In this document: positions 1 to 12,139 of the stretch, in pieces
Numbering within the stretch: the stretch's first letter is position 1
Layout: every line of letters begins with the position of its first letter
NCBI GenBank assembly: GCA_014529385.2
Contig: CM043963.1
Coordinates: 106,791,912-106,855,911 of the forward strand
Reading direction: 5' to 3'
Source: Adiantum capillus-veneris
Taxonomy: Eukaryota > Streptophyta > Polypodiopsida > Polypodiales > Pteridaceae
DNA length: 64,000 nucleotides
Made by a program: the position numbers and the translations under genes
The notes under the pieces: generated by a model
Databases searched by the model: none
Told to the model about the DNA's origin: nothing
What the model saw: the letters and a program-made list of their open reading frames with translations, nothing else

Positions 1-1450
1 AGGGGTAATGGTCCCTCCTAGTGGTGGCATTGACCTTCTTGAGATCCACACACACTCTGAGTTTCCCATTCTTTTTTGGCACAATCACTATTGGAGACAC
101 CCATAATGAGTGCTCAACAGGGTATATGAATCTGCATTTCACGGGCTTCAATCTCTTCTTGAAAAATCTTTGCGTATTTATGATTCATTGGGTAGGGTCG
201 TTGCTGAACTAGTTTAGCCATGCTATTCATGGGGATTGTGTGTGCTGGACCATAGAAGGTGGAACACCTTTCATATCATGATATGTCCAAGTAAATATAT
301 CCCTGAATTCCTTGAGAAGTTCTCTAAGTACACACTCCTCAGTCTCTGTCAGATCTTGGGCAATGAAGACAGGTTTGGAATCTTCTCCTGGGTTTGCTTA
401 CTCTATTTCCTTAACTATCACTGGACCATCATAGACTCCATTGCTTCTAGTGATAGGTTTTATTTGAGTCTTTGTATACACAACCTTACGTTCCTCTGTG
501 GTGTAGGATTTGAAATGTTAAGGTGCAGGGTGTAAGTCTCTGGGGTCCTGTTGTTCTGTGGACTGTGATTTCACTTCCGATTCCTTTTATTGTTGAGCTA
601 ACTCTCAACTTTGTTGTCTCCTTACGGTACGGCTCAACTTTGGTTTCCCTGTAGCCTCTAGTTGTGTGATGTCAATGGGTTGTGGACTACACCACATAGC
701 GTTTTGAAGGTATTCACCCCAGTTGTCTACCAACTTCCGATGAGCATCACATGCCCCTATATAATTAAGCCATTCTATGGTAGATTTATTTTCATTTATT
801 CTAGCACACACATTTTCTCGATATCGTCGCCTCTTATATCTCTTACTCTTCTTGTCTAATTTTTTATTACGACCGATCTCTAGTGAAGAGTCACTAGTGA
901 ATCGCTACTTGTGTCATCTAGGGTACCACTGGGCCCTAAATGGTTTGTCCCCACATTTGTACTAAGATTTAACTCAGATTCTTCGTCCTCGGAGTCAATT
1001 TCAGTTCACGATGCTGACCCCAAATCGTGTGGGCTATAGTCTTGTGAGACGCTACTGGTTCCAATGCCAGTCAGACCTTCATCTTGTAGGTCATCAGAAG
1101 CTATATGCACAACTTCTAGCATATTTAAGGGTACGAGTGGTGGCATTTCATCCCCCTCAGGTGTTACCCAGGTTGTCCCCCTATTTCCCCAAGTGTCTGT
1201 GGTTGCTGCTAGGTGGACCCAATCCACATTGTCCTACTCAGTCATCCCAGGTAGTAGATCCATATAAGGAGAATCTTCCCTAACATCAGTGTTCGCTTTA
1301 TACGTGTAACAATACTGCAATGGGACCAAGTGAACTGTGGTGTCAGATCTATGATCAATTCTAAACCTGTTTCCTAGAGGATGTCGTCTACCAGTTACCA
1401 GATCCACTCGAATGACAGAATCTTGGAACTGCAAGTAGACATGGTGTTTA
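1..1450 (-). pseudogene. pol fragment: protease-RT linker and N-terminal reverse transcriptase
   Basis: Positions about 260 down to 1 read as the start of a gypsy reverse transcriptase. The fingers motif VSPIVIVPKKNGKLRVCVD is followed by LKKVNATTRRDHYPL before the window ends. A stop (TGA where CGA would be expected) lies just upstream of VSPIV. Positions 260-1450 are a poorly conserved linker in several short open stretches, as expected between protease and RT in this group. The YxDD catalytic box would lie outside the window. The RT is recognisably related to that of the giant element at 20292, which has VSPIVVVPKKNGKLRVCVN at the same place, but is clearly a different family. Confidence 0.75.
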
Positions 1451-1452
1451 GA

Positions 1453-2167
1453 CTAGTCATGCACAATTTTTGCTTCCCTCATGAAAGAACGTCCTAAGAT
1501 AATCTCAGATGCCATAGTGTGCTTGGAGAAATCCATAACAATGAAGGTAATTCGTATTTTATGTCCAAAGACCTTGATCTTAAGATCTTCTAGCATCCCA
1601 ATAGGTTTAACAATAGACCCATTGGCCATCTTTACTACTATGGTTGTGGTCCCAAGGTGAGGTCTTCCCATAGTTTCCCATCGATTTTTTAGTCACAATG
1701 CTAACCCCTGCGCCACCATCAAGGATTCCCTTCACAGTTAATCCCTTGGTAGTGATTGGTATGGTTGCATTGGATTCATCGGCCTCAAAGTATTGTCCCA
1801 ACTTGTTAATAGGTATTTCTACAACAAGGTTCTCATATAGGTTGGGTTGTGGATCTAAGTGTTCCTCTTCTATTGGTATCCCCCAGCTCCATCCAATCTG
1901 TGAAAATTGTGGTAGCCCAACCTTCAGTTCTCCATTGAGGAAAGCTCGAAGAGCTGAGACTAGCTCATGGTCTTTATATAGTTTGGACATAATGGTGGTT
2001 CTAACTTCTAAAGACATGAAATCCATCAATTTGGCAATGTTTAACGGCACCTTTTGGGCTTCAGTCCCTTGACATGGAAAAGATGGGATCTCCATTTCTT
2101 CGATAGGGTTAGGTAGTCCCTCTGTAACATTCTTTCCATCAAGAAGTGAGTATGCCCACTTTCCCAT
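1453..2167 (-). pseudogene. Retropepsin-like aspartic protease (frameshifted)
   Basis: The N-terminal half (2167-1607) carries the active-site region GILDGGAGVSIVTKK. The C-terminal half (1671-1453) carries the flap and the conserved EIILGRSFMREAKIV end. The halves are in different frames, so one indel near 1640 splits the gene. Retropepsins cleave Gag and Gag-Pol. The catalytic triplet reads D-G-G instead of D-[ST]-G, which would remove the serine/threonine that supports the active-site 'fireman's grip'; this could be decay. The same domain in the giant element (19077-19571) keeps DSGA and ends EIILGRPFMRQ, supporting the family call. Confidence 0.75.
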
Positions 2168-2512
2168 GACTTTAAGTCACTTTTTTCTTGGATGACACTA
2201 GGTATGGCTAAGGGTCTATGGACTTGGTGAGGTTGTTGTTACGTAGAGAACACTGTGTCTGTAATCTAGATCTTCCTGTTGAGCCCACTATGTGGGATAT
2301 GGTGCACACCTTGAGAGATTTGGTTTTAATAATGGGGTCTTTTAAGACTTACCTACGACTTTACCATTATTAAGCCATAAGAAGTCTTAAAGAGCTATTT
2401 CACGGAAAATTTGCAATATTAGACCCACTCCACTACTCTCTATCATTAACCAATTAGAGTCGTGGGTGTAGATGCTTAAGTGTCAATTCTCAAAGGCTAA
2501 GAGGAGTAGCAG

Positions 2513-5381
2513 CTAAGATTTTGAATTGCCAAAATCCCTTTGGGTATCTTCTACCAAACTCCTTAATTGCTTGACTCGCTCGATCTCCTCTATAGGGTTT
2601 GGATAAGTTCCTATCTTCTTCTTGGATCCTGGCCATTGTGGCTCATGAAGATCTTCCTTGTTGGTTTCTATCTTAGTGGTCGTTTTGGTCTCCACAGTTT
2701 CACCTGAATCATAATCCTCTTCAGCATCTTTCATATATACGTGGTCATCACCAATCCCTATGTTGGTCTTTGAACTGGGGTCTGACTTCGCTGCTTTTTG
2801 CAATCTCTTCCTTCGTGTTTTCTTCTTTTTTTGAGATTGGGCAATTGAGTGTCGTGTCTCTTTCCTCAAGAATATAATTTTGTTTTTGGAGCATCGATTG
2901 TGTGAGTACGTTTACTGGTACCACAGGTGTACTTTGTGATGGCTCCTTGGTAATCTCAATCAAGTTAAATGGCGTAATCTTCGGTGCATTTGGATTATTT
3001 GGACATTGGGCAATCAAATGATCTATGCCACATCGATTACACATGAGTATTGGCATTGTAGACGTGCTCGCTTGATTGGTTTCCATTAGTGTGGCGTTCT
3101 TTTGTAGCCTAATAGGACACTCGGCTACACGATGTGGACCTCCACACTCATAGCATTGAAGAGGTGGTCTCTTAGCAGTGTAATTGATGTTTTGGCCTCT
3201 TGCAGCAAGAGCAGCTACTTGATAGACAGGTTTGACTTGTCCCCAATAGTCCTCCATGTAGTATTGTGGACTTTCTTCAAGCGCATCAATCCCATCGGCA
3301 ATATTAGGGTCTATATCTTCCTCACAGCCTTCCAAACAAGCAATAGATGACTCACAACCCACTTGATTTACATAAGTGAATTCTCGGATGTGGTGGTTGC
3401 GGTCCTAGCACTGGAGGTGGTAAGGGTGTTGTTCAAACAACATTCTGGGCCCTAGGAACCATGTGTTGTGACGTTTGTTCAAGAGGTGGGGCCGGCGTCA
3501 ATGTAGGTACTCGAGGTGTGTCTGTCCATGCTAAGGTTGGTCTATTGGCCATCGCACGCTTAAATACTATGCAATTCTTAGCTTGATGGCCATACCTCCC
3601 ACATGCATTGCAATTCCCATTGAATTTTACCCTAAAAGTAGGGCATTCACTGGTACTATGCGGTCCATAGCATACTGAGCACGATTGTTGCTCCCTTTTT
3701 GGATACATATGATTGTTTTGCGGAGCACGATTGTCTCTAAGACTCTCTTGAATGGCCTCGATGAGATCTGCTAAAGTCATCTCATATATCTTTGGCTCCT
3801 TAGCAATAGGCTTTAGGGTCATTGGATGATGCCCCGATGCTTGAGAGCTAATAGATTTAGGCTCAACAAACACTCTTTCTCCTTGAATCATTAAATTACT
3901 CCAATTGGATCGCATTGGTGGTGACCGCTTCCCAAGTGGTGATACCTCTAATGACTAGGCCATTGTAGATATCCTCATGTCGTAATCCCCTAACGAATCT
4001 ATCAAGCAATTGATTATTATTGAAGTGCTCGTTTGGATTACAACGAGAATTCAAATGCTTCAAGCAACCAATAAAGTCTCTCACCGACTATCCTTCCTCT
4101 CGTTGGACTTTCTAGAGTTTATAGGCTACACCCCAAAGCACTCCCTCTCGTATGTATTCTTTCAAGAACAATCTCCTAAGAGTCGGGTAAATGGTTTTTT
4201 CTTCCACCCTTAGTGTTCTATACCAATCCCCAGCCTTCCCACTTAAGGTTAGGCTTAAAGCATTACTCATATGCAGGTCATTGTGTTCTCCTAGAGAATC
4301 GCATATTTGTTCAAACACTTCGTTATGATTTCTCACATCCTTGTCTCCACGAAAGTTTTGTGTGAGCTTGGCTATTTGTACTGCCTTACTTCTCAGGCGT
4401 GTTACACATATTCTCAGCAATAAATTGATCGATAGCTTGAGAAAATGTTACCAAGTCACCTAAGTGAGCAGGCATCGTGGGTGAAGGCGCTCCAGAGACT
4501 ACATGTGGAGTAGGTACTGGCATTGGGCTTGGCGCGTAGGAAGCCCTTCGGTTCCACGTTTGGTACGGTGTTGTGCCATGTGGCGGCCCAAAGTTCTTAT
4601 GTGTGGCCCTAGGCATAGCAGACGCCGGATGTGACATGCTAATGCTAGCCGGTATGGTCCCATGGAAATAAGAACTTGGGTGTTGTGGTTGTGGATGATA
4701 GGTTGTTGAAACAATGGGAGGGGTAGGGACTACATGAGTATGAGGACCCATAGGTGTATACGATTGGTACACACTTGTAGGTATTGTTGCAGGCATTGAG
4801 CTACCATGTAACGATGCTTCACTAACAAATGAGGTCCATGGCGTGTTTCTTGGCATGCCCATCATTGGGGTAGGCATGGTAGCCATGGTGTCATCAAGGG
4901 AAAGAGGAGATAGATTTGGAAAAGTAAAGCTCTCACTTGTGAGCTCAGATTGCACTGAGACCCCTGGCAAAACAGCATATGGAGAATCCATCGGACTTAC
5001 CGAGGGAGTCTCCATTTGCGATAAGGTTGGTTGTTTAGCCTTCCCTGTATCCAAGAATCTCATGAGACCCGTTGAAGGCATGTGGATCCCCTTGTTCTAT
5101 CTCTGTAGCTCAATAACCCTATGGATGACCTCACAAACTCTTTGTTGTTGATCCTCCACACTAGTAGCACCCGTTGTGGATTGTAGGACATCTAACCAAT
5201 CCACGTGATAGGTGTGACCCGGGTATAGGTCGGTTAGAGTTTCTGTTTGTAGTTTGTACTCCCAGTTCTCATTTAAGAACACTCCATCTAGGATTGAGGT
5301 GCTAGGGGTGTCTTTTGAACTAGATGCAATGTGGCTCTCTATGGGTTGACCCTTAGTGGTCACTAATTCAGGAGCACTCAA
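2513..5381 (-). pseudogene. gag polyprotein remnant with four zinc knuckles
   Basis: A series of minus-strand open stretches reads as one gag. 5381-5097 is the N-terminal region and 5081-4386 is Pro/Ser/Thr/Met-rich. 4420-4112 and 4084-3896 are capsid-like, with GKAGDWYRTL and FVRGLRHEDIYNGL typical of plant gypsy gag. 3915-3433 and 3362-2748 hold four cysteine knuckles; three of them (starting CSVC, CYEC, CNRC) have CX2CX3HX4C spacing and one (CNACGRYGHQAKNC) has the usual CX2CX4HX4C. 2869-2513 is a charged tail. Gag packages element RNA into virus-like particles. Frame changes between the pieces show that it is inactive. Confidence 0.75.
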
Positions 5382-6620
5382 TTGCTCTCATAGGAGCTTC
5401 CGCTTTGAACTCTCTTCGTTGCTCCCCCTTGTGTAAGCTCTCATTTTCCTTTTCCCTAGCCGCGATGATATACCACTCAACTACTTGTACTTCGGCAAGG
5501 CTTCTAGCATTAGGTAATATAACCTCGGAGGGGAATAGCTCTAAAGAGTCAGGGGTGCAGTGAATGGAGTATTCACGTACACACTCTCTAAGAGCATGGG
5601 GTCTACATTGGTCATGAATGGTGAATTTACTTCCCCACCCCCCTCATTTACATCGTTAGCTCCATGTTCAAAGCAAGTGGCTCTACTAAAGGTTTCCTTC
5701 AAGCAGCTAAGCACGCTCGGCTCGGACCGTGGGCCCATGGCATGCATGTCTTGGCTTAAGATATCAGGAAGGGCTCGGAACCTAAGGTAGAGGAATAATG
5801 AGAACTCACATATGTCAAAATGCTCGCTAGTTGCTCGGCCTCTAGCACCCAACCAGAGTGTGGATGCATGTGCCTTTGGCACCCTACAAGCGTCGGCGAA
5901 TACCCTCGAAGGTTATCCGCCTGATTTTGGGCGTTTTGCATCCCATTCTTCACTCGTTTTTTATGTTTTTTTAATTTTTTTTAATGATCGGTTTTTGGAT
6001 TAAAGCGTGTGATAGCTCAAAACGAGCATATTGCTCAGGGGATCATGGTGTGCTTTACAGCACAATGTTCGGTTACTCGAAGCTCCGATGGTCCTCAAAA
6101 AAGTCGATTTTTACTTAGGCGTGAAGCTAAAATAAGTAATTCTAAAGGGTGACTGAGGCCTGAGCCTGAGCGTGGGCTTGGGCTTGGGCTTGGGGAATAT
6201 TCTTGATCCCGATCCTACCTTTAAAATTTATAATTTGAATTATATTATTATGTTATTTTATTTTTGGATAAGGTCACCGCGGCCGCGCTGCGCGTGCGAG
6301 CACACACACACACCTAACCTACCTATTTACAACTAATAGAGCTACTGTTACACACTAACACAGGACTACAACAACTCATTAGCTAACAAATCTACTTACT
6401 GTACTTTACACATAACTAACATTATGGGTCTACTACCTTAATTCTAACACCTTATCACAGAGAAAACACAATATACATTTCAACACCTTATTAACAAAAA
6501 AATACACTGCAGCAAAACAAACTCCTTCTTAACACACACCTTCCTTCTCTACCTTTCCTACATTTCAAAATGCACCACAAAGCAGCATAGAGTGCTACTC
6601 GAGCTTAATGCAGGGCATTT
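5382..6620 (-). other. Leader / 5' untranslated region of the minus-strand gypsy element
   Basis: This stretch lies between the primer-binding site and the first gag-like reading frame. It contains short minus-strand open stretches (5882-5541 and 5953-5756) that resemble no protein I know and may be an N-terminal gag extension or chance. Around 6300-6320 there is a short CA repeat. No other feature seen. Confidence 0.5.
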
Positions 6621-6637
6621 CCCCAGCAACGGCGCCA
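6621..6637 (-). promoter_or_regulatory. Primer-binding site, tRNA-Asp-like
   Basis: The plus strand reads CCCCAGCAACGGCGCCA, which differs by one base from the 3' end of plant tRNA-Asp as I know it. On the minus strand this is a primer-binding site starting TGGCGCCGTTGC, four bases inside the LTR end at 6642. It fixes the orientation of the element and the inner LTR boundary. Confidence 0.85.
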
Positions 6638-6641
6638 AAAA

Positions 6642-7617
6642 TGTGCACGTCTATTGCACATGTCAATGCAAGGGACTTGCCGATACACTGTGTGTGAGCC
6701 ATTAACGGCTGCAAGCACACAACCAAACTAATCTAGCAAGCTCAAGAGAGCAAGGGTGTGTCACTCACCGCCCTACGCTCTCCTTCGTGGAGGATTCCTC
6801 GCTGCGAAGAAGAAGGAGCTACCGTCGTGCCGCGCTCAACCACCTCGCGGCCGCCGTGCCGTAATCGCAATGCTCGATCGCACACACTCCCTCTCTCTCT
6901 CTCTCTCTCTCTCTCACTCACTCACTCACGCATACACACACACACACACAAGGAGATGAAGAAAAAGAAGATGGAGATGGAGCAAGAGCACTCTTCAATT
7001 GCACAAATGAGAGAGTCCCTGATTTTTAGGTTTAGGTGACTTTTATATGAGTTCGCCCATTCACACTTGGGCGCCCATGCTTAGCCAACTAACCCTTGAA
7101 TGTTCCAGTTAGAGTACGCCTCTCATCGGCGATCACCCTTACCCTTTTCCTATTGGAACTCCAAGCCCGGCCCATGACTCAAAACAATGTAAAGTCCGTG
7201 GATGTGCCGATGCCTATTTGCCAAGGTTAAGCGATAGGTGGCGTTGGGTAGTTACCAAGCCTCCTAGTCGCTCGGTGTTGACTCCACTATCGCATATCAT
7301 GTCTTCGTCACTAAGGTCAACACCAAGCGATAGGTGGCGTTTGGCAATCCCCAAGCCTCATATTCGCCTAGTATTGACTCTACTGCCTCTTGTAATGTTT
7401 TTAAACCCAAGGTCAACACCAAGCGATAGGAAGCATTGGGCAGTTCCCAAGCTTCCTATTCGCCCAGTATTGACTCCTCTGCATGAATAGTAATCATCTC
7501 ACCAAAAGGGTCTCCATCGTCTGTTACACCTGAGGTCAACACCAAGCGATAGGTGGCGTTGGGTAGTCCCCTAGCCTCCTATTCGCCTAGTGCTAACTCA
7601 CTGTCTGATTTGTCGAT

Positions 7618-7652
<35 letters not shown>

Positions 7653-7879
7653 TCATTGTGACGACACGTTGGCGGTGAGGTGGTTGAGCGCGGCACGGTG
7701 GTAGCACCCTCTTCTTTGCGGCGAGGAATCCTCCACGAAGGTGAGCATAGGGCGGTGAGCGACACAACCTTGCTCTCTTGAACTTGCTAGATTAATCTGG
7801 TTGTGTGCTTGCAGCATTTGTGGCTCGCACACAGTGTACAGCAAGTCCCTTGCTTTGACACATGCAAAAAATGTGCACA
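6642..7879 (-). repeat. 5' LTR of the minus-strand gypsy element (1.24 kb) with internal inverted arms
   Basis: The LTR is bounded by the short inverted ends TGTGCAC...GTGCACA (TG...CA) and lies four bases from the primer-binding site. The first ~250 bp (6652-6900) and last ~240 bp (7640-7876) are inverted copies of each other: the stretch about 'aagggacttgc...acactgtgtg' recurs reversed at 7800-7860, and 'gaggattcctcgc' recurs reversed at 7721-7735. The arms flank CT and CA microsatellites and the hairpin repeat block at 7205-7610. The outer boundary rests on the TG/CA ends alone, because the second LTR is outside the window. Confidence 0.65.
7205..7610. repeat. Four tandem imperfect-palindrome units inside the LTR
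   Basis: Four units of roughly 90-130 bp each carry a left arm like 'ggtcaacaccaagcgatagg' and a right arm like 'cctattcgcctagtattgac', which are near reverse complements. Each unit could fold into a hairpin. Unit starts are near 7220, 7315, 7415 and 7535, and spacers between units differ. Confidence 0.7.
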
Positions 7880-9435
7880 ACCTATGCTTTGATATTTGCC
7901 TAATTAGAGGTTTAGATTGCATTCTAACAATGTCGATTTGTGCTAATCAATTAACCATTTGTTGATTTTGGGATGCAAGATTAGGGCTTGAAGCTTCGAT
8001 AAAATCAGCCTACACATCGGGCAATCGGCAATTGGATGGTGGCATTGGATTCAAGATTTGTGCGATATGCATAGCCATCATCAATTTGATGAGTTTGAGC
8101 TTTTGATTTGTGCATTTGCATGCCGAATGTGTCCTAGAACCGAATAGGCCTAAATTGATGGTGTCATGTGGTAACTTGCATTGTTAATTTGCTAATTGAA
8201 TGCTTGAATGGTTGATTGCAATTGTGTGCATTAAAATTATGTGTTTGTGTGTGTGCACTCTAATTGAGTGTAAGTATGCTGAATTTTAGTTGTGTGTGCA
8301 CTATTTTGCCCTTGTGTGTGCCCCAAAAAATGAATGTGCGCTTAGTGATTTAGTAAATGTGTTTGTTGATTTGTGGTATGGTCATGAACAATTAGATATT
8401 TTTGTCCTTATTTTTCAATTTCAACATGATTAAAACTTGTGTGTGCACACCTAAAAGTTGGTAAAATATGCCAATTATTATTGTGTGTGTGTGTGTGTGC
8501 ACGTGCGAATAAAAGTTGGTTGAGGTGCATGATTAATTTGATGTTTGAGTGAAAATTTGATGTGTACAATGATTAATTGCTACATTTTTTAGCTCAAAAT
8601 AGGGATTTACACTCTCTAATTAAACCAAATTTTAACCTAATTTTGTCGATTTAATTGCCTAATTGTGATTTTTTGGGTGAAATTAATTGACAATCGAATT
8701 GATGTGCTAATTGCGATTTGATTTGGCTGCACCATTCATCTATGTCTGGAGAACTTTTAGAAAAATTTTGGGTATTTTTGGATAATTTTTGTATTTCTTA
8801 GTAAAATTTAAACTAATTTTTGATTAATTCCGTAAAAATTTGATAACTTGTGATCTTGACAAGCTATTTTGAATGCATAATTATGGCATGATTTGGAGCG
8901 CTTTAATGACCTCATTGGTCGAGTTTTGTGTATTTTACTATTTTTGAGGGCCGATTTGGTGATTTTGTTGTAATTGGAATTTTTGGCAAAAACTGCTATT
9001 CTTGGCTTGCTTATACATGTCGTAAGTGCTCCAATGCAAATGTCGATGATTTTTTGAGGTTTTTAAGGCATTTTTTTGGAAATTTTGGCTGAATTTTTTA
9101 GTTTTTAGCTAATTTTTGGACTAATTATCGCATTTTTGGAAATTTAAAAAAATAAAATTAAAAATAGGCCCTGATTCGAATTAGTGATTGTTCAGGAGAC
9201 TCGGTGTGCGGTCTGGCAAAGCCATGGCGAGCTTTGACAAATTTGGTGTAAGTATCCAACTCCGGCGAAAAATCGGGCTCAACGGTTAAGGTTTGGTGAG
9301 AAAATCCTTCTACTTTGTCTAAGGTTCAAAAAATTAAAAAGCAAAAGAGACCCTCCCCCAGCAACTTAGCGTACTTATTATCTCTCCTGCCCACTTCTCT
9401 CTCTCTCTTCCCCTGCTTTTCTCTCTCCGCTTAAA

Positions 9436-9489
<54 letters not shown>

Positions 9490-11478
9490 ATAACAAAATT
9501 GAGCTTATTATATCTGGCCCACTTCCATGTGACACGCACACTCACACTTATGGTTCCTTGCGCATAATTCCATACACACACACACATGCTCAGCTGAAAT
9601 ATGATTAAAAAATCCTAAAATTCCAAAAAATACTAAAAAAATCATAAAGTTCAAAAATTTAAAACAAAAAGGGCCAAAAATACCCCTGGAGGTATCACAC
9701 CAAGAGCCAAAAAATCAAGAAAAGGGAGAAAACAAAGGAAACAAACTCAAGCCATGAGCCGTTGAAAAAGCCAAAAATTTGTTGAGAAAAGTGAAAACTA
9801 AACCGTTCGTATCAGAGTAGTGAAAAATTGTAGAAACCCAATCGACCACGGAAACCCCAATTTGAAATCAATCTTTAGTAAAACCTGACCATTAGGACCG
9901 ATTTTACGAGTCAAAATTACTAGTTGGGGTTGAGATTTTGACCTTGTTTTGAAAAAAAATAGCAAAATCCTAGTCGTAAAACTTGCCAGAGTTTAACCTA
10001 GAAAATTGGGTATGAACCGTTTCGGCCAAGAACACCATTGTTCTAGCCACGTTTGGTAAAGTTTCACCACAGCTCAGCCAAAGAAAAGCTAAAAGTGCTT
10101 ATACAAGCCACAAATTGGCAAGCGCGAGCAATTGCATTGCAAATTGGGTCTGAATTAGACGACCAGGGACACAATTCACATTTGATTGCATATTAAGCTT
10201 TCGAAGACCTAGTTTTTCATCGTTTCAAAATATTGCAATCAATTCTAACGCATTTGAGCTAGAGTTACCCAACTCTTGTGAGTTTGAAGAGAATTCATTT
10301 GCCAAAATTGCTTTGGCATTGTTAACTCGAAGAAGCAGGAAAATCTCGTAAGGCAACATCAAATCTGCTAGAGGATAATTTTACATATCAAGAATAGCAT
10401 GGGCTTGAGTCAAGCTCAAAACTCGAGTGAACCAATGCCAATTAGCAGTAGGAGCGACAACACATGCACAAGTTCAACAAAGCAAATCTTATAGTTTTAT
10501 GGCTATAGGGAAGATAAGGTTATATATGCAGATTTAGAAGGCCATAGGTATTTCATGAGCAACAAAAGTAGCACAAGAGCTATGATCCTACTTATAAGAG
10601 TGAAGCCAAATTTGAAGAACTCCCATATGTTTACATATTTTAGTGGTGCTAGGTATTGCAAGCTCAAAGATGAGGTGCAGATAGAAGTTCTAGAAAATTG
10701 ACCCAAGTGGCTATCCGAACATTTGCACAAGCCAACAAACCATACAATTGGTACACAGGCAATCAAGATCATTATACATGGACTACAATGGTCGAGTCTA
10801 CAGCCGAGAGCCACAAATGGAAAACGCAACAAATCAGGCAATAGAAGCATGTCTTATTGGAGAACTAAGTCAAAGGCAGTATAAAGGTCAATAAAGAGCA
10901 ATTTACAATCTGATGCTCAGTGTTTCAAAAGAGGATGCTGACCACTTGGCAAATACAGAAGTAGAAACTTCTCAGTAAGATCTTGGGATGAACGACCCTA
11001 TTGAAGTGCCACCCATAATGGTGTACTAGGATTGTCCCAGGAACTCAAAGAACAGGGACATAGCAACTACAAACAAAACATGGAGCAAATTGGAAAGTGA
11101 AGTGAAATTCGATGTAAGTGCATCTAACTTGTCATTTTTTATGCGTTTAAATGCTTTTGCATTATCGCTAGAAACACATGTAAAAGCATTGCAAGTTTAG
11201 AATCTACATGAAGATGCACAAACCCATGAAAAGCTTAAATCGAAACCTCTAAACAACAAATTCATGCGTGAATTTAGTCAGAGCATCCAGTTATCTCCAG
11301 AGTTCAAAAAGAGTGCTAGGTTTGCAAATGATTCTGCATCCACACCGAGAAGTGTGCAATCATTTAAGAGTCTAAGATACACATCAAGTGAACGTTGGTA
11401 GCATTGTATGGCACACACAATTCATGTGCACATCATGTAGATCGAGAAGGACAACGTTACAAAAAGAGTCGACCAATG
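7880..11478. other. AT-rich non-coding stretch; left half of an old LTR retroelement
   Basis: No convincing gene. 7880-9370 is AT-rich with poly-T runs and TG microsatellites, and about 9640-11478 is AT-rich with weak coding traces. The last ~80 bases form an open frame that resumes in phase at 50948, after the Mutator-like element and one target-duplication copy are set aside. I infer that this stretch is the left part of the retroelement whose right part is 50948-55668. No LTR could be recognised here. Confidence 0.5.
9439..9486. repeat. (CT)n microsatellite
   Basis: Uninterrupted CT dinucleotide run of about 24 units. Open frames across it (RERERE or SLSLSL) are artefacts. Confidence 0.95.
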
Positions 11479-11487
11479 TTTGAAAGG
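11479..11487. repeat. Target-site duplication, left copy (TTTGAAAGG)
   Basis: The 9-mer TTTGAAAGG directly abuts the left TIR and recurs exactly at 50939-50947, directly abutting the right TIR. Nine bases is the usual duplication length for Mutator-like transposons. Confidence 0.8.
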
Positions 11488-11594
11488 GACGTTATTTTTT
11501 GGCGAGCATTTTTAGGAGAGCACTTTTTTGGGAATCGGACGAGCAGATTCAAGAAGACTCTTTCTCCCTTCTCAACTTTGTTTTCTCTCTCTTG

Positions 11595-11600
<6 letters not shown>
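11488..11600 (+). repeat. MULE left terminal inverted repeat
   Basis: It matches the reverse complement of about 50850-50938 with short gaps. Shared blocks in order are TATTTTTTGG, GAGC, TTTTTxGGAATC, ACGAGCA, ATTC and TTCTCAACTTT. The left copy has about 14 extra bases after GAGC. It runs directly into a CT tract. Confidence 0.78.

Positions 11601-11643
<43 letters not shown>
11598..11643. repeat. (CT)n microsatellite next to the MULE TIR
   Basis: CT run continuing the inner end of the left TIR; the right TIR has the equivalent GA run at 50773-50848. A poly-C run follows at about 11748-11760. Confidence 0.9.
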
Positions 11644-11644
<1 letters not shown>

Positions 11645-12139
11645 ATATGTGTGTGCTTTGACGATGGTTGTATGTGTGTTAAAAAAATTTTGGTAAATGG
11701 TTTTATCACTATACCACCCAAGCTTCTTCTTCTCCATCATCATCTTCCCCCCCCCCCCCCTCTCTCTCTATCAAACATTCATAATTTATAATTCTCTCTT
11801 TGTCACTATCCTCTCACTCATACATGTGACTTGTCTTCTTAAATGTTGTGATATATGTTGGGCAACAAGATAAACCACCAACATGACAAGTGTCCTTCTA
11901 TTTTGTCACGCTTGTGAGCACTCGTACACATGCAACAAATCTATTTCAACGGTTTACACTCCATAATAACGGAATTCAATTTTAAACGGCATTTAAAGGC
12001 TGTAAAGAAAACATCACAGACTCTTATTGAAAGGGTTTAGAGTTCACAACTTAAAACAACAACTACAATAAGATAGATATGGAGAAAAAAACAATACAAT
12101 ATGTTAATATGGTGTAAAGGCATTATTTCTCGAACATTA
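11644..12139. other. MULE internal non-coding stretch
   Basis: Between the left TIR and a possible terminal exon I see no gene: a poly-C run, short CT runs, and AT-rich sequence. It may include the 3' untranslated region of the leftward ParB-methyltransferase gene. Confidence 0.4.

Larger units (their letters stand above)
1..7879 (-). mobile_element. Degenerate Ty3/gypsy (Athila/Tat-like) LTR retrotransposon, 3' part outside window
   Basis: On the minus strand the order is LTR (7879-6642), primer-binding site, leader, gag with zinc knuckles, aspartic protease, a spacer, and the start of reverse transcriptase, which is cut by the left edge of the window. The protein order gag-PR-RT and the tRNA-Asp-like primer site place it in Ty3/gypsy, near the Athila/Tat branch. 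Reading frames are broken many times, so this copy is inactive. The 3' LTR and target duplication lie outside the window and could not be checked. Confidence 0.85.

Noticed and set aside
6756-7039. Open frames within the left element's LTR
   Set aside because: They lie inside an LTR with CT and CA microsatellites and match no protein; the inverted arm at 7650-7876 explains similar frames on the other strand.
10503-10850. 115-codon minus-strand frame rich in hydrophobic residues
   Set aside because: Looked like a membrane protein, but no motif, and codon use is what AT-rich non-coding DNA gives. The surrounding stretch is retroelement remnant read on the plus strand.
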